NCBI GenBank assembly: GCA_030068145.1
Contig: JAPJBO010001132.1
Location: 1-64,000 of the forward strand
DNA: 64,000 nt
DNA from: Diplonema papillatum
Taxonomy: Eukaryota; Euglenozoa; Diplonemea; Diplonemida; Diplonemidae
Direction of reading: 5' to 3'
The first letter of the stretch is position 1, and each line of letters starts with the position of its first letter. This document shows positions 29,061 through 39,690 of this stretch, piece after piece. The translations under genes were made by a program, and so were the position numbers. The notes under the pieces were generated by a model that was not told the DNA's origin, did no database searches, and was given only the letters and a program-made list of their open reading frames with translations.

Positions 29061-30138
29061 CTCTTTTCTAGCAAACTTGTTTGAGCACCTTCGGTGCGTC
29101 TAGGGGGGTCGAGTGAGGACCTAAAAAGAGGCAAGAGGTATTGGGCGACAAGCCCTGAGTGTTTGAAGTCCGCTTGCTTCAGAAGCAAGGTTGGAAGGGG
29201 ACGATTCGGAAACTTAAGGATTTCGGAATTGGAAAAAATAACACACGCAATTCCTCCCTCTTCCTTGTTCCCGACCGCAGTCCCCTCGATCGACTTTGCG
29301 GTAGCCCCAAGAGTAAAGGTCCGAACGAGACCTCCCTCGGAAAAGGACCGCGCAGCGCAGTAGCAGTGGCCAAGAGAACACACGCAGGTGGGTGGCGAAG
29401 GCGCGACTGCCCGAAGGGCGATCCCTGTAGGATTCACAAGCGTGCGCTCGTGCCAACGGGACTCTTGGAGTAGCAGGCGAACTCTCACTCTGAAGCTAGA
29501 CCCACACGAGAGGAATGAATCATCGTTTCTCTCTTCGGTCTGCGGATGTCGTGCAGGCCGCAGTCGAGTCCGACGAGCCCGAGGAATCACCAGATGATTC
29601 GGCGCACTTCCTTTTCTCCCTCGCGGGGTTTCTCCCCTGGCCGCGATCTCGTAGTATTTGGGTCAGGCCCAACGGGGTTGCGCATGAGGTGTCCTACTCG
29701 TTCCAACGGGATCCCCGGCCTTCTTCGAGTCGGCCACGGTCTGAGAGGACTGATCACCTGGTGACAGTCTGACTCTAACAATATGATGCATGTTTTATCC
29801 TATGCTGGACCCCTTTCCGAGATTATTTGCGGGCTTTGACGTTTCTAATATTTCGAACCGACTCGAGGTATGTGTGTATGGGTGTGTACCCTATGCAAAG
29901 TGTGTTGTCACAACTCTACCAACAAAGGGCATAAAGAGTATTAGTTACGAAGGGTTCTGCATTCGAGCGTCAGCGCCCAATAAATACTCGAAGGGGCCTC
30001 CCGGTGCTTATTTCGGGGGAGAGAAACAGTCTATAAAAGAGACGGCTGAGCGTATCAAATAGAGATGACACGCGCACACAAACACAACGCCCACGCCTTG
30101 CCAGGGCTTCGTGTGGGTTGCAAGCAGTTTCTCTTGAA
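29061..30138. other. Gene-free stretch
   Basis: No gene. At 29980-30060 there is a family T-like end, AAATACTCGAAGGGGCCTCC, joined to GGTGCTTATTTCGGGGGAG. The latter recurs at 18200 and 32505. Confidence 0.5.
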
Positions 30139-30376
30139 GAGGGCCCGCAGCGTTACAAGGCGGCGATCCCCCGCGAGACGAACTCACCCGCCGGCCAGAG
30201 CGCCCGCTGCAGCGCCAACTCCGGCGCCGCCACTCACTGTAGCAGAGCCGTAACCTGCAGCGCGCCTCCGGAGCGACTTACGCCCGCCGTAGTAGCACGA
30301 AGAGAAGTGAGGAGACCGGAAAGTCCCCGGAGAGAGTGGTCCCTGCACTCTAACTCGTCTCTCTCCCTCTCTCTGT
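30139..30376 (+). repeat. Family F retroposon with short (CT)n tail
   Basis: About 210 bp, from GAGGGCCCGCAGCGTTACAA to GCACTCTAACTCGTCTCTCT, ending in a ~15-bp CT tract. It is over 90% identical to 58644-58851 and partly to 44528-44706. There is no ORF of its own. A SINE-like retroposon that ends in (CT)n is the best reading. Confidence 0.8.
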
Positions 30377-30982
30377 GATAAGCAACTGGCGGCCTCTTCG
30401 TATCTCCTCCCAAAGCAGAGCGTCGCAAGGCGTCAGAGCGACGTATCGATATCCGCACGAAAAAGGAACAGAAGCAAACACCCACACAACACAAAAAACA
30501 CGGGAGTACCGTCCACAGGGGGGGAGTGGGAAGAATGCCCTGCGCAAACAAACAAACCAACCCTTTTGTTTAACGAACAAGGAAAATAAAACAACAAAAC
30601 GACGCATTTCTTTCCAGTTGAAGCCTGCGCATGGGCGAGCCTGCTCGCAAGAGCATGCCGCCATCGACACGTGCGTAGTTACAGTGCCAAGGCACGATTG
30701 TTTGTGCATTCTCGTGGCAACAGCCAGTGGCGGCTTGGGGCGAGCAATTACACCTTGCCTCGGGGCCCACTGTGTAGAGCATCTTCGAGCGCAAATGGTC
30801 GCCTTGGCAGAAGCGGTGCGTGGGATAAGAAGAACCGCGGAGTTTGTTTGTTGAAAGTGAGAATCTGGAAAGGCCCAGCTTTTATTAGAATTGGCACACA
30901 ATAGTCATCGTCTCGCACGCGCCAAACGTGTTGTATCTGCTCAAAAAGTTCAAATGAGAAGCTGGGTGGAGGCGGCTCTTCA

Positions 30983-31205
30983 AAAATACTCGAGGGGCTG
31001 CCTTGTGCTTCCTTCGAAGGAGGCTAGAGGGGGAGGAACAAAACAACTACAAAGTGGGTCTTTTTTGTTGAACGCTTACGCCGGCCGCTGAACCCAGATT
31101 TACCTGTGTTTCGTGTGGGCTACAGCACATTTACCTCCTTCGATCTTTTGCAGCTGGCACCTCAAGTATTTCCTCCAAAGCAGGTGCTTATACAAAAGAT
31201 TATCT
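30983..31205 (+). repeat. Family T, best full-length short copy
   Basis: Opens AAAATACTCGAGGGGCTGCC, then GTGGGTCTTTTTTGTTGAAC and CAGATTTACCTGTGTTTCGT. It closes ACCTCAAGTATTTCC and AAAGCAGGTGCTTATACAAA. Its opening and closing segments are imperfect inverted repeats (~20 bp), and an A-rich end follows the last word. Nearly the same copy lies at 37646-37862. Confidence 0.85.
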
Positions 31206-31416
31206 GCTCAACTTTCGAATGCTGGAAGCTGGGAAAATCGAGCAGAAGCACTCGTGCTTCGTTTGCTTAAGGCTCCCTGCTTCATGACCCATGTGCTGCT
31301 GGGTGCAACATGTATCTGGGGACAATCGCCTCTTTTTACACGCGGTGCAGCGGGGTGCACCATGCTTCTTGCCGTCGCATTCCTCGCTCGCCTTGCTGTT
31401 GGTCGGGATCGCTGTG

Positions 31417-31452
<36 letters not shown>

Positions 31453-32560
31453 TGCACCGGCTTGCATCAGAACGAGCTAGAGACGGCTGCGCGGTGGGTT
31501 GAACTCCTTGAAACATCGCGGCACTGCGCCAAGCTAAGAACTGCCTGTCTGTGCGCGTGTGTGGGAGGAGAAGGGGGAAGATGCACGTCTTGTCTAGCTG
31601 CGGTATTCCTTATCCGCCTCTTCCTCTCTGTCAGAAAAGGTCAACGCGATAGCGGTGACTCATGCAGCTGCGGAGAGGCCCGGGGACTGCCGCAAGGCGC
31701 GACTGCCCTTCTCTTCCACGGTAACGTGCCACCCCCTTGGACTTGTTTTGATGTGTTCTTTCTCTCTTTCTCTCGCTCTCCCTCGTTCTCTCGCAAGGAG
31801 AGTCTCAAGCAGCAATTTTTTCTGTACGTGCACCTGTCCCTGGAGGATACATACAAGTTTGTTTCGCAGCGGCCACGGCCGCAGGAGGAAGCCCGTAACG
31901 ACGGGGTTCTACAGCTTAGTTCGCTTCAGTAGTAGTTTTGTAGCAATATCACGGCTAGTCATAGTCCAGCTGCATTCAACGCCACGTGGGTGAGGACTTC
32001 AGGTATCAATCGTCATGGGTCGGCTAGTCACAGCCACGCCGCGTGGGGTTGAGCTTTCAGTTCTCACAGACCCAACTCTCAATTGTACGCACCCATCTGG
32101 AAAACCACAGCGGATGTCGGGATCGGGAGCTGTGTTGTCAGACTGCCGTGTCCACTCTGCAACAATTTGCCGCCCGGAAAGTGAAACGCCAATCTGTACT
32201 TGAGAATCCAGAAAGCTAAAACTCGCTCGACGGCGAACCTGTAAGCCAAGCAGAAAGTCTACTGCATTCGGCAGCAGGAAAGGGAATGCATCGGAAGGCG
32301 AACCTTGAAACGGGCGCAGCGGTGCACTTCAGGTTCCACTAATTGCCCAGGCACGGTTGAAGGGAGCTTTACAAAAGGCTTTGCCCGCATCGGAGGCAAA
32401 GCCAGTCTTTCGAGGGTCAAGAAAAGCCCGCTTCTCTGCCGAAGACCGTCCGGTAAACTCTGGCAATTCACACGTCGGGGTCACCTCAACATAGGGTATA
32501 ATAGCTCGGAGGGGCCGCCCGGTTCATACTTTGACGATGTTGGGGGAACATTACAGCTCA
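31206..32560. other. Gene-free stretch with a (GT)n run
   Basis: A (GT)n run lies at 31418-31450. The 213-codon ORF across it (31291-31932) has no recognisable content and reads through the microsatellite. At 32490-32550 there is a diverged family T-like end (GCTCGGAGGGGCCGCCCGG). Confidence 0.5.
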
Positions 32561-32565
32561 GGCCT

Positions 32566-32671
32566 TACGTTCAGCATGCTGAACGTACTGATTTCAGCAC
32601 GTTACTTTTCTTAGTTTCTTTTTGTATACATGCTGAATCAGTACGTGCACATGTGCTGAAATCAGTACGTT
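32566..32671. repeat. Cluster of palindromes built on ACGTACTGATTTCAGCA words
   Basis: A perfect 22-bp palindrome lies at 32566-32587 (half-site TACGTTCAGCA). Overlapping it, a 19-bp inverted repeat pairs 32582-32600 with 32653-32671. Further related words occur at 32628-32645 and 32868-32886. Whether these are protein-binding sites or a foldback element is unknown. Confidence 0.9.
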
Positions 32672-34748
32672 ATCAACACGTACTATCTTTTCTGCAGATT
32701 CATCTGGGGAATCAACCGCAGTACCGGAGATTCTGGTCGGCAGATACTGCTGTTGCTTACCACCGCGACACTGGAGGGTTGAGGCAGGAGAGGAGGCAGA
32801 GGCAAAGACATGCAACACTGGCAGGTGAGCCCCCTGTGCTCTATTTTTTTTTTGCCTGACCCTACGTACTGATTTTCAGTAGCTAAAGAGCTGCGTAAGC
32901 CCTGCTACAGCTACATGTTTCCTTTTCATTGAACGCTTGCGCCCGGCACCATACCCAGTCTCATTTGTGTTTCGTATGGCATTTCCACCTTTGGGATTCT
33001 GCGCAAGACGAGCACCAAGGGCAGACCAGGACGTTGGGACCGTGCAAGTCGAAGAAGGAGTCCAAAAGCGAAGCAACAGCACCAACGCGGAAACGCAACT
33101 CGAAGGCAGCCAAGCAGACCTCTCAGGGCAAGGGGAACCTGCGGCGGTGAAGTAACGAAGCTCATCCGAGTGTCCGATGAAACCCCTTGTAAATACCACC
33201 GGACGCTAGCGTCTGTCAAGAGCAGGCGTGACTCAGCCGTGTTTTAAAGGTGAGATGAGAGGGCTCTGTCAGAGGACCATACCCTCTTTGTGATTCTGTA
33301 GCTGGCGGCCTCCTCGAATATTACCTGCGAAGCAGGTGCTAATACAAAAGAAAAAAAGCTAACCCAAACAACTTTCGCTGGCCGACAAGAAAGCCTGCCT
33401 TCTGACACACGCCGGAAATTCAAGGAAAAAAACAAACGTACAACCTGGGCTTTTTCAGTAGACTATTCTCGGCACTTGCCCTTTGTCGATCTTGCTGCTA
33501 CACCAGCGCTCCGATCGGAGAACGAAAGAGAAGGAAAAGTCAAAAAGTGTTTTTAAGGCTGGTCTTCTGTTCGGAGAACGAGCGTGAATCCATCCATGCA
33601 CAGCAAGCATGTCTCTTTTTTTCCCGTGCACGCCTTCTTTCCCCTTGTCATCTGCAGCAACGCGGCGGCAGCTCGCTACGGTAACAAAACTGCTGGCGAT
33701 ATGCAGGAATGCGGTTGAAGGTTGGCCCATCGCATTGGAAACCATCTCACGCAGCAACATGCAGTGCTGGAAGGGTCGTCGTTTCAAACAAAACATAACG
33801 TGGGCGGCGCCGAAGCTTCACCAGCTTCGGCTGACACCATTTGCGCACTTAGCCATGGTTAAGAAGACGAATGAAAACATACACCCAAAAATAGCTCAAA
33901 GCATTTGCAGAATAACACGAAAAGCCTCTGGGCAAAAAACCCGTTTTCACCGTGGTTCCCACTGACAAGCTGAGGAATGAGTTGAGGAGGTGACCCGCGG
34001 CATCGTCAGCGAAGGGTAAGTGTCGGCGTCTTCGGACAACGTCCTTGCTCCCGCTGGCCTGACGTGGTTAAACGCTCGCAGGCTCATGTCCGACACAGCG
34101 ATCTTCTACTGCCCGTCTTGAAACACGGACCAAGGAGTCTAACACGTGTGCGAGGCTTAGGGTGTCAAGCCTCACCACCGAAGAAATGTGAAACACGGTC
34201 TGCAGCCCTGTGGCCACTCGTGGAACGATGGCCCACCGACGTCCGTCAACCTGGACGGAGCCGCATTCCGACCCATGGAGAAGACCACCTCCGAGCGGAA
34301 TCATGTCATACGCGACAGCCTGCGTGGAAGCAGCTGGAGACACGGCCAAGCTTCTCCGGCATCGCCAACATCGCGATCGAGCCCACCAACGCTCTATGGA
34401 CAACGCGCCACTCCGCCGGGCCAGCAGGCTCGCCTGGTGGCCGCGGATGTCGTGCATTTTCAAGCACGGCACGGCAAGCAAAACCTGACATCAACAGGGT
34501 CAGGGTTTGTCCAAAAAGGAGAAATAGAACAACAGCCACTTTCTTTGGCACTGCATCACAACCCTGCACAGGATATTGGAAGAAAAAAACACCGCGCCGC
34601 CGCCCCCCCCCCCTAAAAGAAAAAAGAAAATCTCCGGGAAGGCGGAAGCAGAACCTACGGCGGACATAGGAAAAGAAGGAGACAATTTAGAAGGTCAGCA
34701 GTTGGCCAAGAGGAACGCATCGGAAGCGCGTCCGTGCGAGCGCGGAGG
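32672..34748. other. Gene-free stretch with family T fragments
   Basis: Family T fragments are at ~32930-33000 and 33290-33350, the latter with an A-rich tail after GCTAATACAAAAG. ORFs of 100-200 codons at 34064-34669 overlap in three frames and are not recognised. The last 60 bp may be the 5' UTR of the Gln-rich gene. Confidence 0.5.
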
Positions 34749-35687
34749 ATGACGAACTACTGCCATGATCCCTACTCATCGGAGTCGCTGGTGAGTGATC
34801 CGCAATCGACGCCGCCCATTCCGTCCAGCGTCGCGAACTCGATGGAGATCCCCAGGGCGCACAGCATCTCCGCGCCAGGGTCCCCTCAAGTGGTCAAGCA
34901 AGACAGCCCGGCTGGGTACCCACCCCTTGTGAGCGCCCCGCAACCGCCGGCCGCCACTGCCGCCGCGGCCCCGGCGGGGTGTTACGGCAGGCCTACCGAC
35001 TCAGTCTACCCCGCGCATCCCCAGAAGCAGCGGAGCATGAACGGTTCCCACGGGGCCAACAGAAGTGGCCCGCCGTCCCCGGCGATGCCGCTGGCGGGGC
35101 AGAGCGACGACAGCACCAGCACCAGCAGCGGCAGCGGCGGCAAGCCGTTGAACGGCAACTCCGCCGAGGGGCACAATAGGAACCAGAACGGGAGGAACCA
35201 CAAGCCCCGGGGCAACAACCCGGCCAAGTTGCATCCCCCGACGCTCGGCGGCCAGCAGGGCGAGCCGGCGAAAAACGGCTTCCACAAGCAGACAAGCAGC
35301 CCGACCACGCCTCTGCAGACCAGCCCGCCGATCGCCATCAGCAACTCCAACCTGCGGCCGCCGCCAGCCATCCAGCAACCTGCACCAGTGTCGGCGCCTC
35401 AAACCACCACGAGCAACCCGGCCAGCCCTGTAAATGGCACCCAGGTTCACCCCCAGCGAGGCCAGAACGAGCGGCAGCAGCACCAGCAACCGCAACTGCC
35501 CCACCAACAACAGAACACTCAATTTACGCAGCCGCAGCAGCAGCAGCAGCAGCAGCAGCAGCACTCCGGTCAGCCGGTCTTGCAAGCTCCGCACACCGTT
35601 CCGCCTCAGCAGTTGGTGCACATGCAGCATCAGCAAGCCTTTCACCAACAAGCCACGCCGCAAAGTTCGGTTATCAATCCTGCTGCT

Positions 35688-35724
<37 letters not shown>

Positions 35725-37325
35725 CTCAGCCACAGCCACAGCCGCAGCCGCAGACGCAACCTCAGCCGCAGCAACAGCACCATCAGCAGCAGCAGAAGCA
35801 ACCGAAGAATCACTCCCACCACCACCAGCAGCACCAACATCAGCAACACCAGCATCAGCAGCAACAGCACCAAAACCAACACCAACAACAGCAGCAACAC
35901 CAACAGCAGCATCAACAGCAACAACAGCAGCAGCAGCTTCAGCACCAGCATCAACACCAACACCAGCTCCAGCAGCAGGCCCAACCCCAACACCATCAGC
36001 AGCACCCCCAGCACCAACACCAACACCAACAACAGCAACTGCTGCTTCAGCAGCAACAGCAGCAGCAGATGGCGCAAGCATACTACGCACAGCAAGTGTA
36101 CCAACAGCAGCAGCAGCAGCACCAGCACCAGCAACAGCAGCAGCCGCAAACGCATCCGTACCCTCCTCTGACCATGCCGATCTCGCCCGCATCGAACGCT
36201 TCGCTCTCGCAGCAGCAGCAGCAGCCGCAACCCGCGCCGGCCGGAAGCGTCGTGATGCAACATCAGCTTCCGCAGGCGGTCGTGCACCCTCACCAGGGAC
36301 AGTCGGCGGCGCAGCAGGCACAGCAGCCGCAGGCGGCCATGCAGCAAGCACCTCAGCAGCAGGCGGCCATGCAGCAGCCGACACCTCCGCAGCAGGCCAT
36401 GCAGCAACAGGCGGCCATGCCCCAGCAGCAGCAGCTGCCGGCCATGCAGCAGGTGCCGCAGCAGCAGACGGTCCTGCAGCAACAGGCGCCCCAGCAGGCC
36501 GCCTTGCAGCAAGCGACCATGCAGCAGCAGGCTTCCCAGCAGCAGACGCCCCAGCAGCAGGCCGCCATGCAACAGACGCCCCAACAGCAGGCGGCTTTGC
36601 AGCAGCAGTTCCAGCGGTCCTCGAGCTTCACGCAGCAGTCGCTCACCCCGCAGCAGCAGCAGCTGCAGCAGATGCAGCACGCGCAGCTGCAGCAGTTGCA
36701 GCAGATCCACCACCAGCAGCAGCAGCAGCAGCAGGTCCGGCCCCAGCACGGCGGGCAGCAGCAGCAGCAGTTTGCCCCGATGCAGCCCGGGGTGTCGACG
36801 CCGGGATCGCCGCAAATTGTCGCGCCCCAGGCCGGCGTCCAGACCACCGCGCAGCAGATACCGCCAATGAGCCTGCAGCAGCCTCTCGCCCAAACCGCTC
36901 AGCGACAGCCCTTGCAACTGGCACCTCCAAACGTTTCGTCTGTCCCTGTTTCCTTGAAACCGGGCCAACAGCCGCCGCTGCAGCCGATGCAACCTATGCC
37001 GGTCACGCAGCAGGTGCCGTCCATGCATCCCATCCAGCCGCAGCACCCTCAGCAGCAACAGCAGGTCCAGCCCGTGCAGCATCAACTCCGCGCTAACCAG
37101 GTCAGCATGCCTCAGGGCCAGATGCCGCTCCACCAACACGCCCCTTACGCCCAGGCCCCGCAGCCGACACAGGGTGCCAAAAGCGAAGAGCATAGCTCGA
37201 ACAGCAGCGCCACTTCATCACCTGTTCCCCATGTGAACAACCCGCACAGCCGCCAGGTATGCCGAAACACGCATCAACACCCCCTAGCGCAGGAGCAGTC
37301 TTTTACAGGAGGCCATGAGGACTGA
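34749..37325 (+). CDS. Glutamine-rich low-complexity protein (probably the first large exon)
   Basis: From the ATG at 34749 the ORF gives ~858 residues. Residues ~1-240 are Ser/Pro/Asn/Gly-rich and disordered. The remainder is dominated by Gln with His, Pro and Met. It includes pure Q runs, HQQHQ repeats (~340-440), and a register of about eleven or twelve residues rich in QQAAMQQ-TPQQ (~540-630). No folded domain is visible. Such proteins are often transcriptional co-regulators or RNA-granule components; that is only a possibility here. The ORF ends ...HSRQVCRNTHQHPL. The codons CAG GTA TGC at 37254-37262 form a strong splice donor (CAG/GTATGC, the same hexamer as cyclase intron 2), so the true protein probably continues in a downstream exon not found here. 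A possible donor (GTGAGT) near 34790 is noted. Antisense Leu-rich frames are shadows. Confidence 0.7.
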
Positions 37326-37645
37326 AGTCCTGAGCCGAGGGCCGGATGGAGAAGCTGACAATCTCCCACGCTGTATGTTTCCTGAAGGATCCCGCGCCAC
37401 CTTTTGGAGAGGAGTCAGGATCCAAAGCAGCAAGTGATAAGTGGGCTATACTTACCCTAAGACGTTACCCACTTTAAGTCATGAACTGAAATACACCTAC
37501 ACACACACGCACACCTAGCAAGCTTGCTTGAGCACCTTTTGCGCGTCAAGTTGGAGTCTCAAAGTTTCTGCAGAATAACACGAAAAGCCTCTAGGGAAAA
37601 ACCCGTCTTCACATTTCTTCTAGCGAACTACTCGAAGCCACTAGT
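37326..37645. other. Downstream of the Gln-rich ORF
   Basis: Contains the segment AAGTGATAAGTGGGCTATAC (37428-37447), which resembles 15390-15410 upstream of the VOC gene. No exon is recognised. Confidence 0.4.
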
Positions 37646-37862
37646 GAAAATACTCGAGGGGCTGTGCTTACTTCGAAGGAGGCTAGAGGGGGAGAAACAA
37701 TACAACTACAAAATGGGTCTTTTTTGTTGAACGCTTACGCCCGCCACTAAACCCAGATTCACCTGTGTTTCGTGTGGGCTACAGCACATTTACCTCCTTT
37801 GATCTTTGCAACTGGCAGCCTCCTCAAGTATTTCCTACAAAGCAGGTGCTTATACAAAAGAT
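37646..37862 (+). repeat. Family T full-length short copy
   Basis: Matches 30983-31205 closely throughout, with inverted ends AAAATACTCGAGGGGCTG and CAGCCTCCTCAAGTATTT. Confidence 0.85.
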
Positions 37863-39080
37863 AAAAGTGAGCTGTACTTTTTTTGTCAGACCCACACAAA
37901 GCCGCGAACTTGAACCCACACTCACAGAGGGTGGTCAATGGCCCCGACAGCGCCCCTTTGATCTACGACCCTGAAGTCGGCATTCCCATCCCGAAATTAG
38001 CAATGCATTCCAGCGACAAGTAGAGTCTCGGCGCGCGCCCGATCGTCTCCATGTTCGCGCGAAGTCGGTGGCGCACTGTCATTTTACGGGGTCTATGACC
38101 TTGCAGACCCACCGGCGAACGCATAGCCTCAAGATTTTGTGCATGCCAGGGACCCGGCTGTTCTTCTTCCAAAGAACGTATCAAGCCCAAATGCATTCTC
38201 TTCTTGACAGTCGGTAGAAAGTATCCGACCGAGTATCTCTTTGTGCTGCTCGCACCTAGAAATCGGAGTTTAACGAATTGACCCTATTCTGACGAGCCGG
38301 ACATATCTGTCCGGTATCATCGGGCACCAAAAAGTTCCAAAAGAAAAATGGAATGAAACGATTTGTGGCGTATCTTTCCATTGCCGCTCTCGGAGGCAAG
38401 AAAGTCGTCACCTATGACGGTTAGAAACCCGGCCCAAGGTATCAGTGGGCATGGTGACCCTGCCACAGAAAGCCCAGAATTACTCTGTAGGTGCCCTGTC
38501 GGAATAGGGCTGAGACAAGATCTACCCCCCTTTCGCGGAAAAAAGTGAAAAGGGGTGGGAGGGGGGGAGGAGGAGTTTCCTTTTCAGAGTGGAGAGCTTT
38601 TTCCTTGGCTGCCAAGAGCACAGGGTCACCATTCTCGATCTTGGCAGCAGGCAAGCGACGGTGAACAACGGCAGTGTCTCTTCTCGAAGTAAAACAAAAC
38701 ATTTCCGCAGTCAGGACGTGTAGTCATAAACGAAGCAACGGACGATCGACATTGACAACAGATCAATAATGATGAGAATGACCCATCTTAAAATAGTCGT
38801 GTTCTTCACGTGACGACAGTGGATCCAGGGGTGGATCAGTTGACTTCGTTAATATTTTTAGCGATAGATTTTTCGCTTTAGCCATACTTCAACTTTTTTT
38901 CAAAACCTGAAGCCGTTTTTTTTGGAAATGTTTCCACTCGCCGCACAAGTATTCTTAAGAGCAAAAAAAGCCTGTCTTTGCTGCGCCCTCTTCCCTTTCT
39001 GCTGTGTCCTGGGAGCTTCTCGGCGGTGCCGAAAAAATACATGAAAGATCTATTTATGACTGAGGTGATCTTTCTTGTAT
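37863..39080. other. Gene-free stretch
   Basis: Overlapping short ORFs only. Nothing recognised. Confidence 0.5.
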
Positions 39081-39082
39081 TA

Positions 39083-39402
39083 CCGTAATTGGATTAATGT
39101 TGAGCCGGGTAAAACCTAAGACACCCCCAAAGATGGGGCTGTGTGTCCCAGGTTTTACCCGGATCGGCATTTTTTTTTTCTTTCGGGGTTTGCAACTTTG
39201 CGTACTTCGCGGAATATCACGACCCTGGTGCTTGCCCGCGCCTTCGGGGGGCTCAATACTCAGCTCAACCCCTAGATGCCGCTGTCGTAGGAGGCTGCGG
39301 GACCACCACTGGTGCGGGACACCCCCGGGTGTCCCAGGTTTTACCCGGTCTGTCATTTACCCGTTCCAGCTGTAGTCCAGTTCAACATTATTCCAATTAC
39401 GG
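39083..39402. mobile_element. 320-bp foldback MITE with TA target duplication
   Basis: Terminal inverted repeats CCGTAATTGGATTAATGTTG (39083) and its complement, ending in CCAATTACGG (39402), are flanked by TA on both sides. Further in, a module containing CCGGGTAAAACCT occurs once per arm and a third time near 39145-39163. The left part can therefore also fold on itself. There is no transposase; it would depend on one encoded elsewhere. Confidence 0.85.
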
Positions 39403-39606
39403 TACTTCTACTTCCGGCGGCGACCAGGCGCCACAATTGGTCGCGGCGCGATGCGCAGAGCATGATTTCCCGCCTTTTTTCCAATTTTCTTCCGAGACGA
39501 AATGCGTTCAGGGTTCCCGCTTGGCTCGGCGAGCTGGAAGGTGGGGGGGTAAAAAACTCACACACACACAATAAGAGAACCCACACCCCGGACTTCAGCA
39601 GCCATA

Positions 39607-39690
39607 ACTAAGTCAATGCGGGAGTGAAAAAATGCGGGAGTGGCCACTCCCGCATTGAGACTCCCGCATTGAGACTCCCGCATTGAGGGA
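39607..39690. repeat. Palindrome plus 14-bp tandem repeats
   Basis: A perfect 26-bp palindrome, 39631-39656 (half AATGCGGGAGTGG), is followed by three ACTCCCGCATTGAG units. The same word in the other orientation precedes it. Confidence 0.95.

Noticed and set aside
35001-37193. 730-codon Leu-rich ORF and other antisense ORFs opposite the Gln-rich gene
   Set aside because: CAG repeats read as CTG on the other strand give Leu runs; the plus-strand ORF has the ATG, composition and splice signal.
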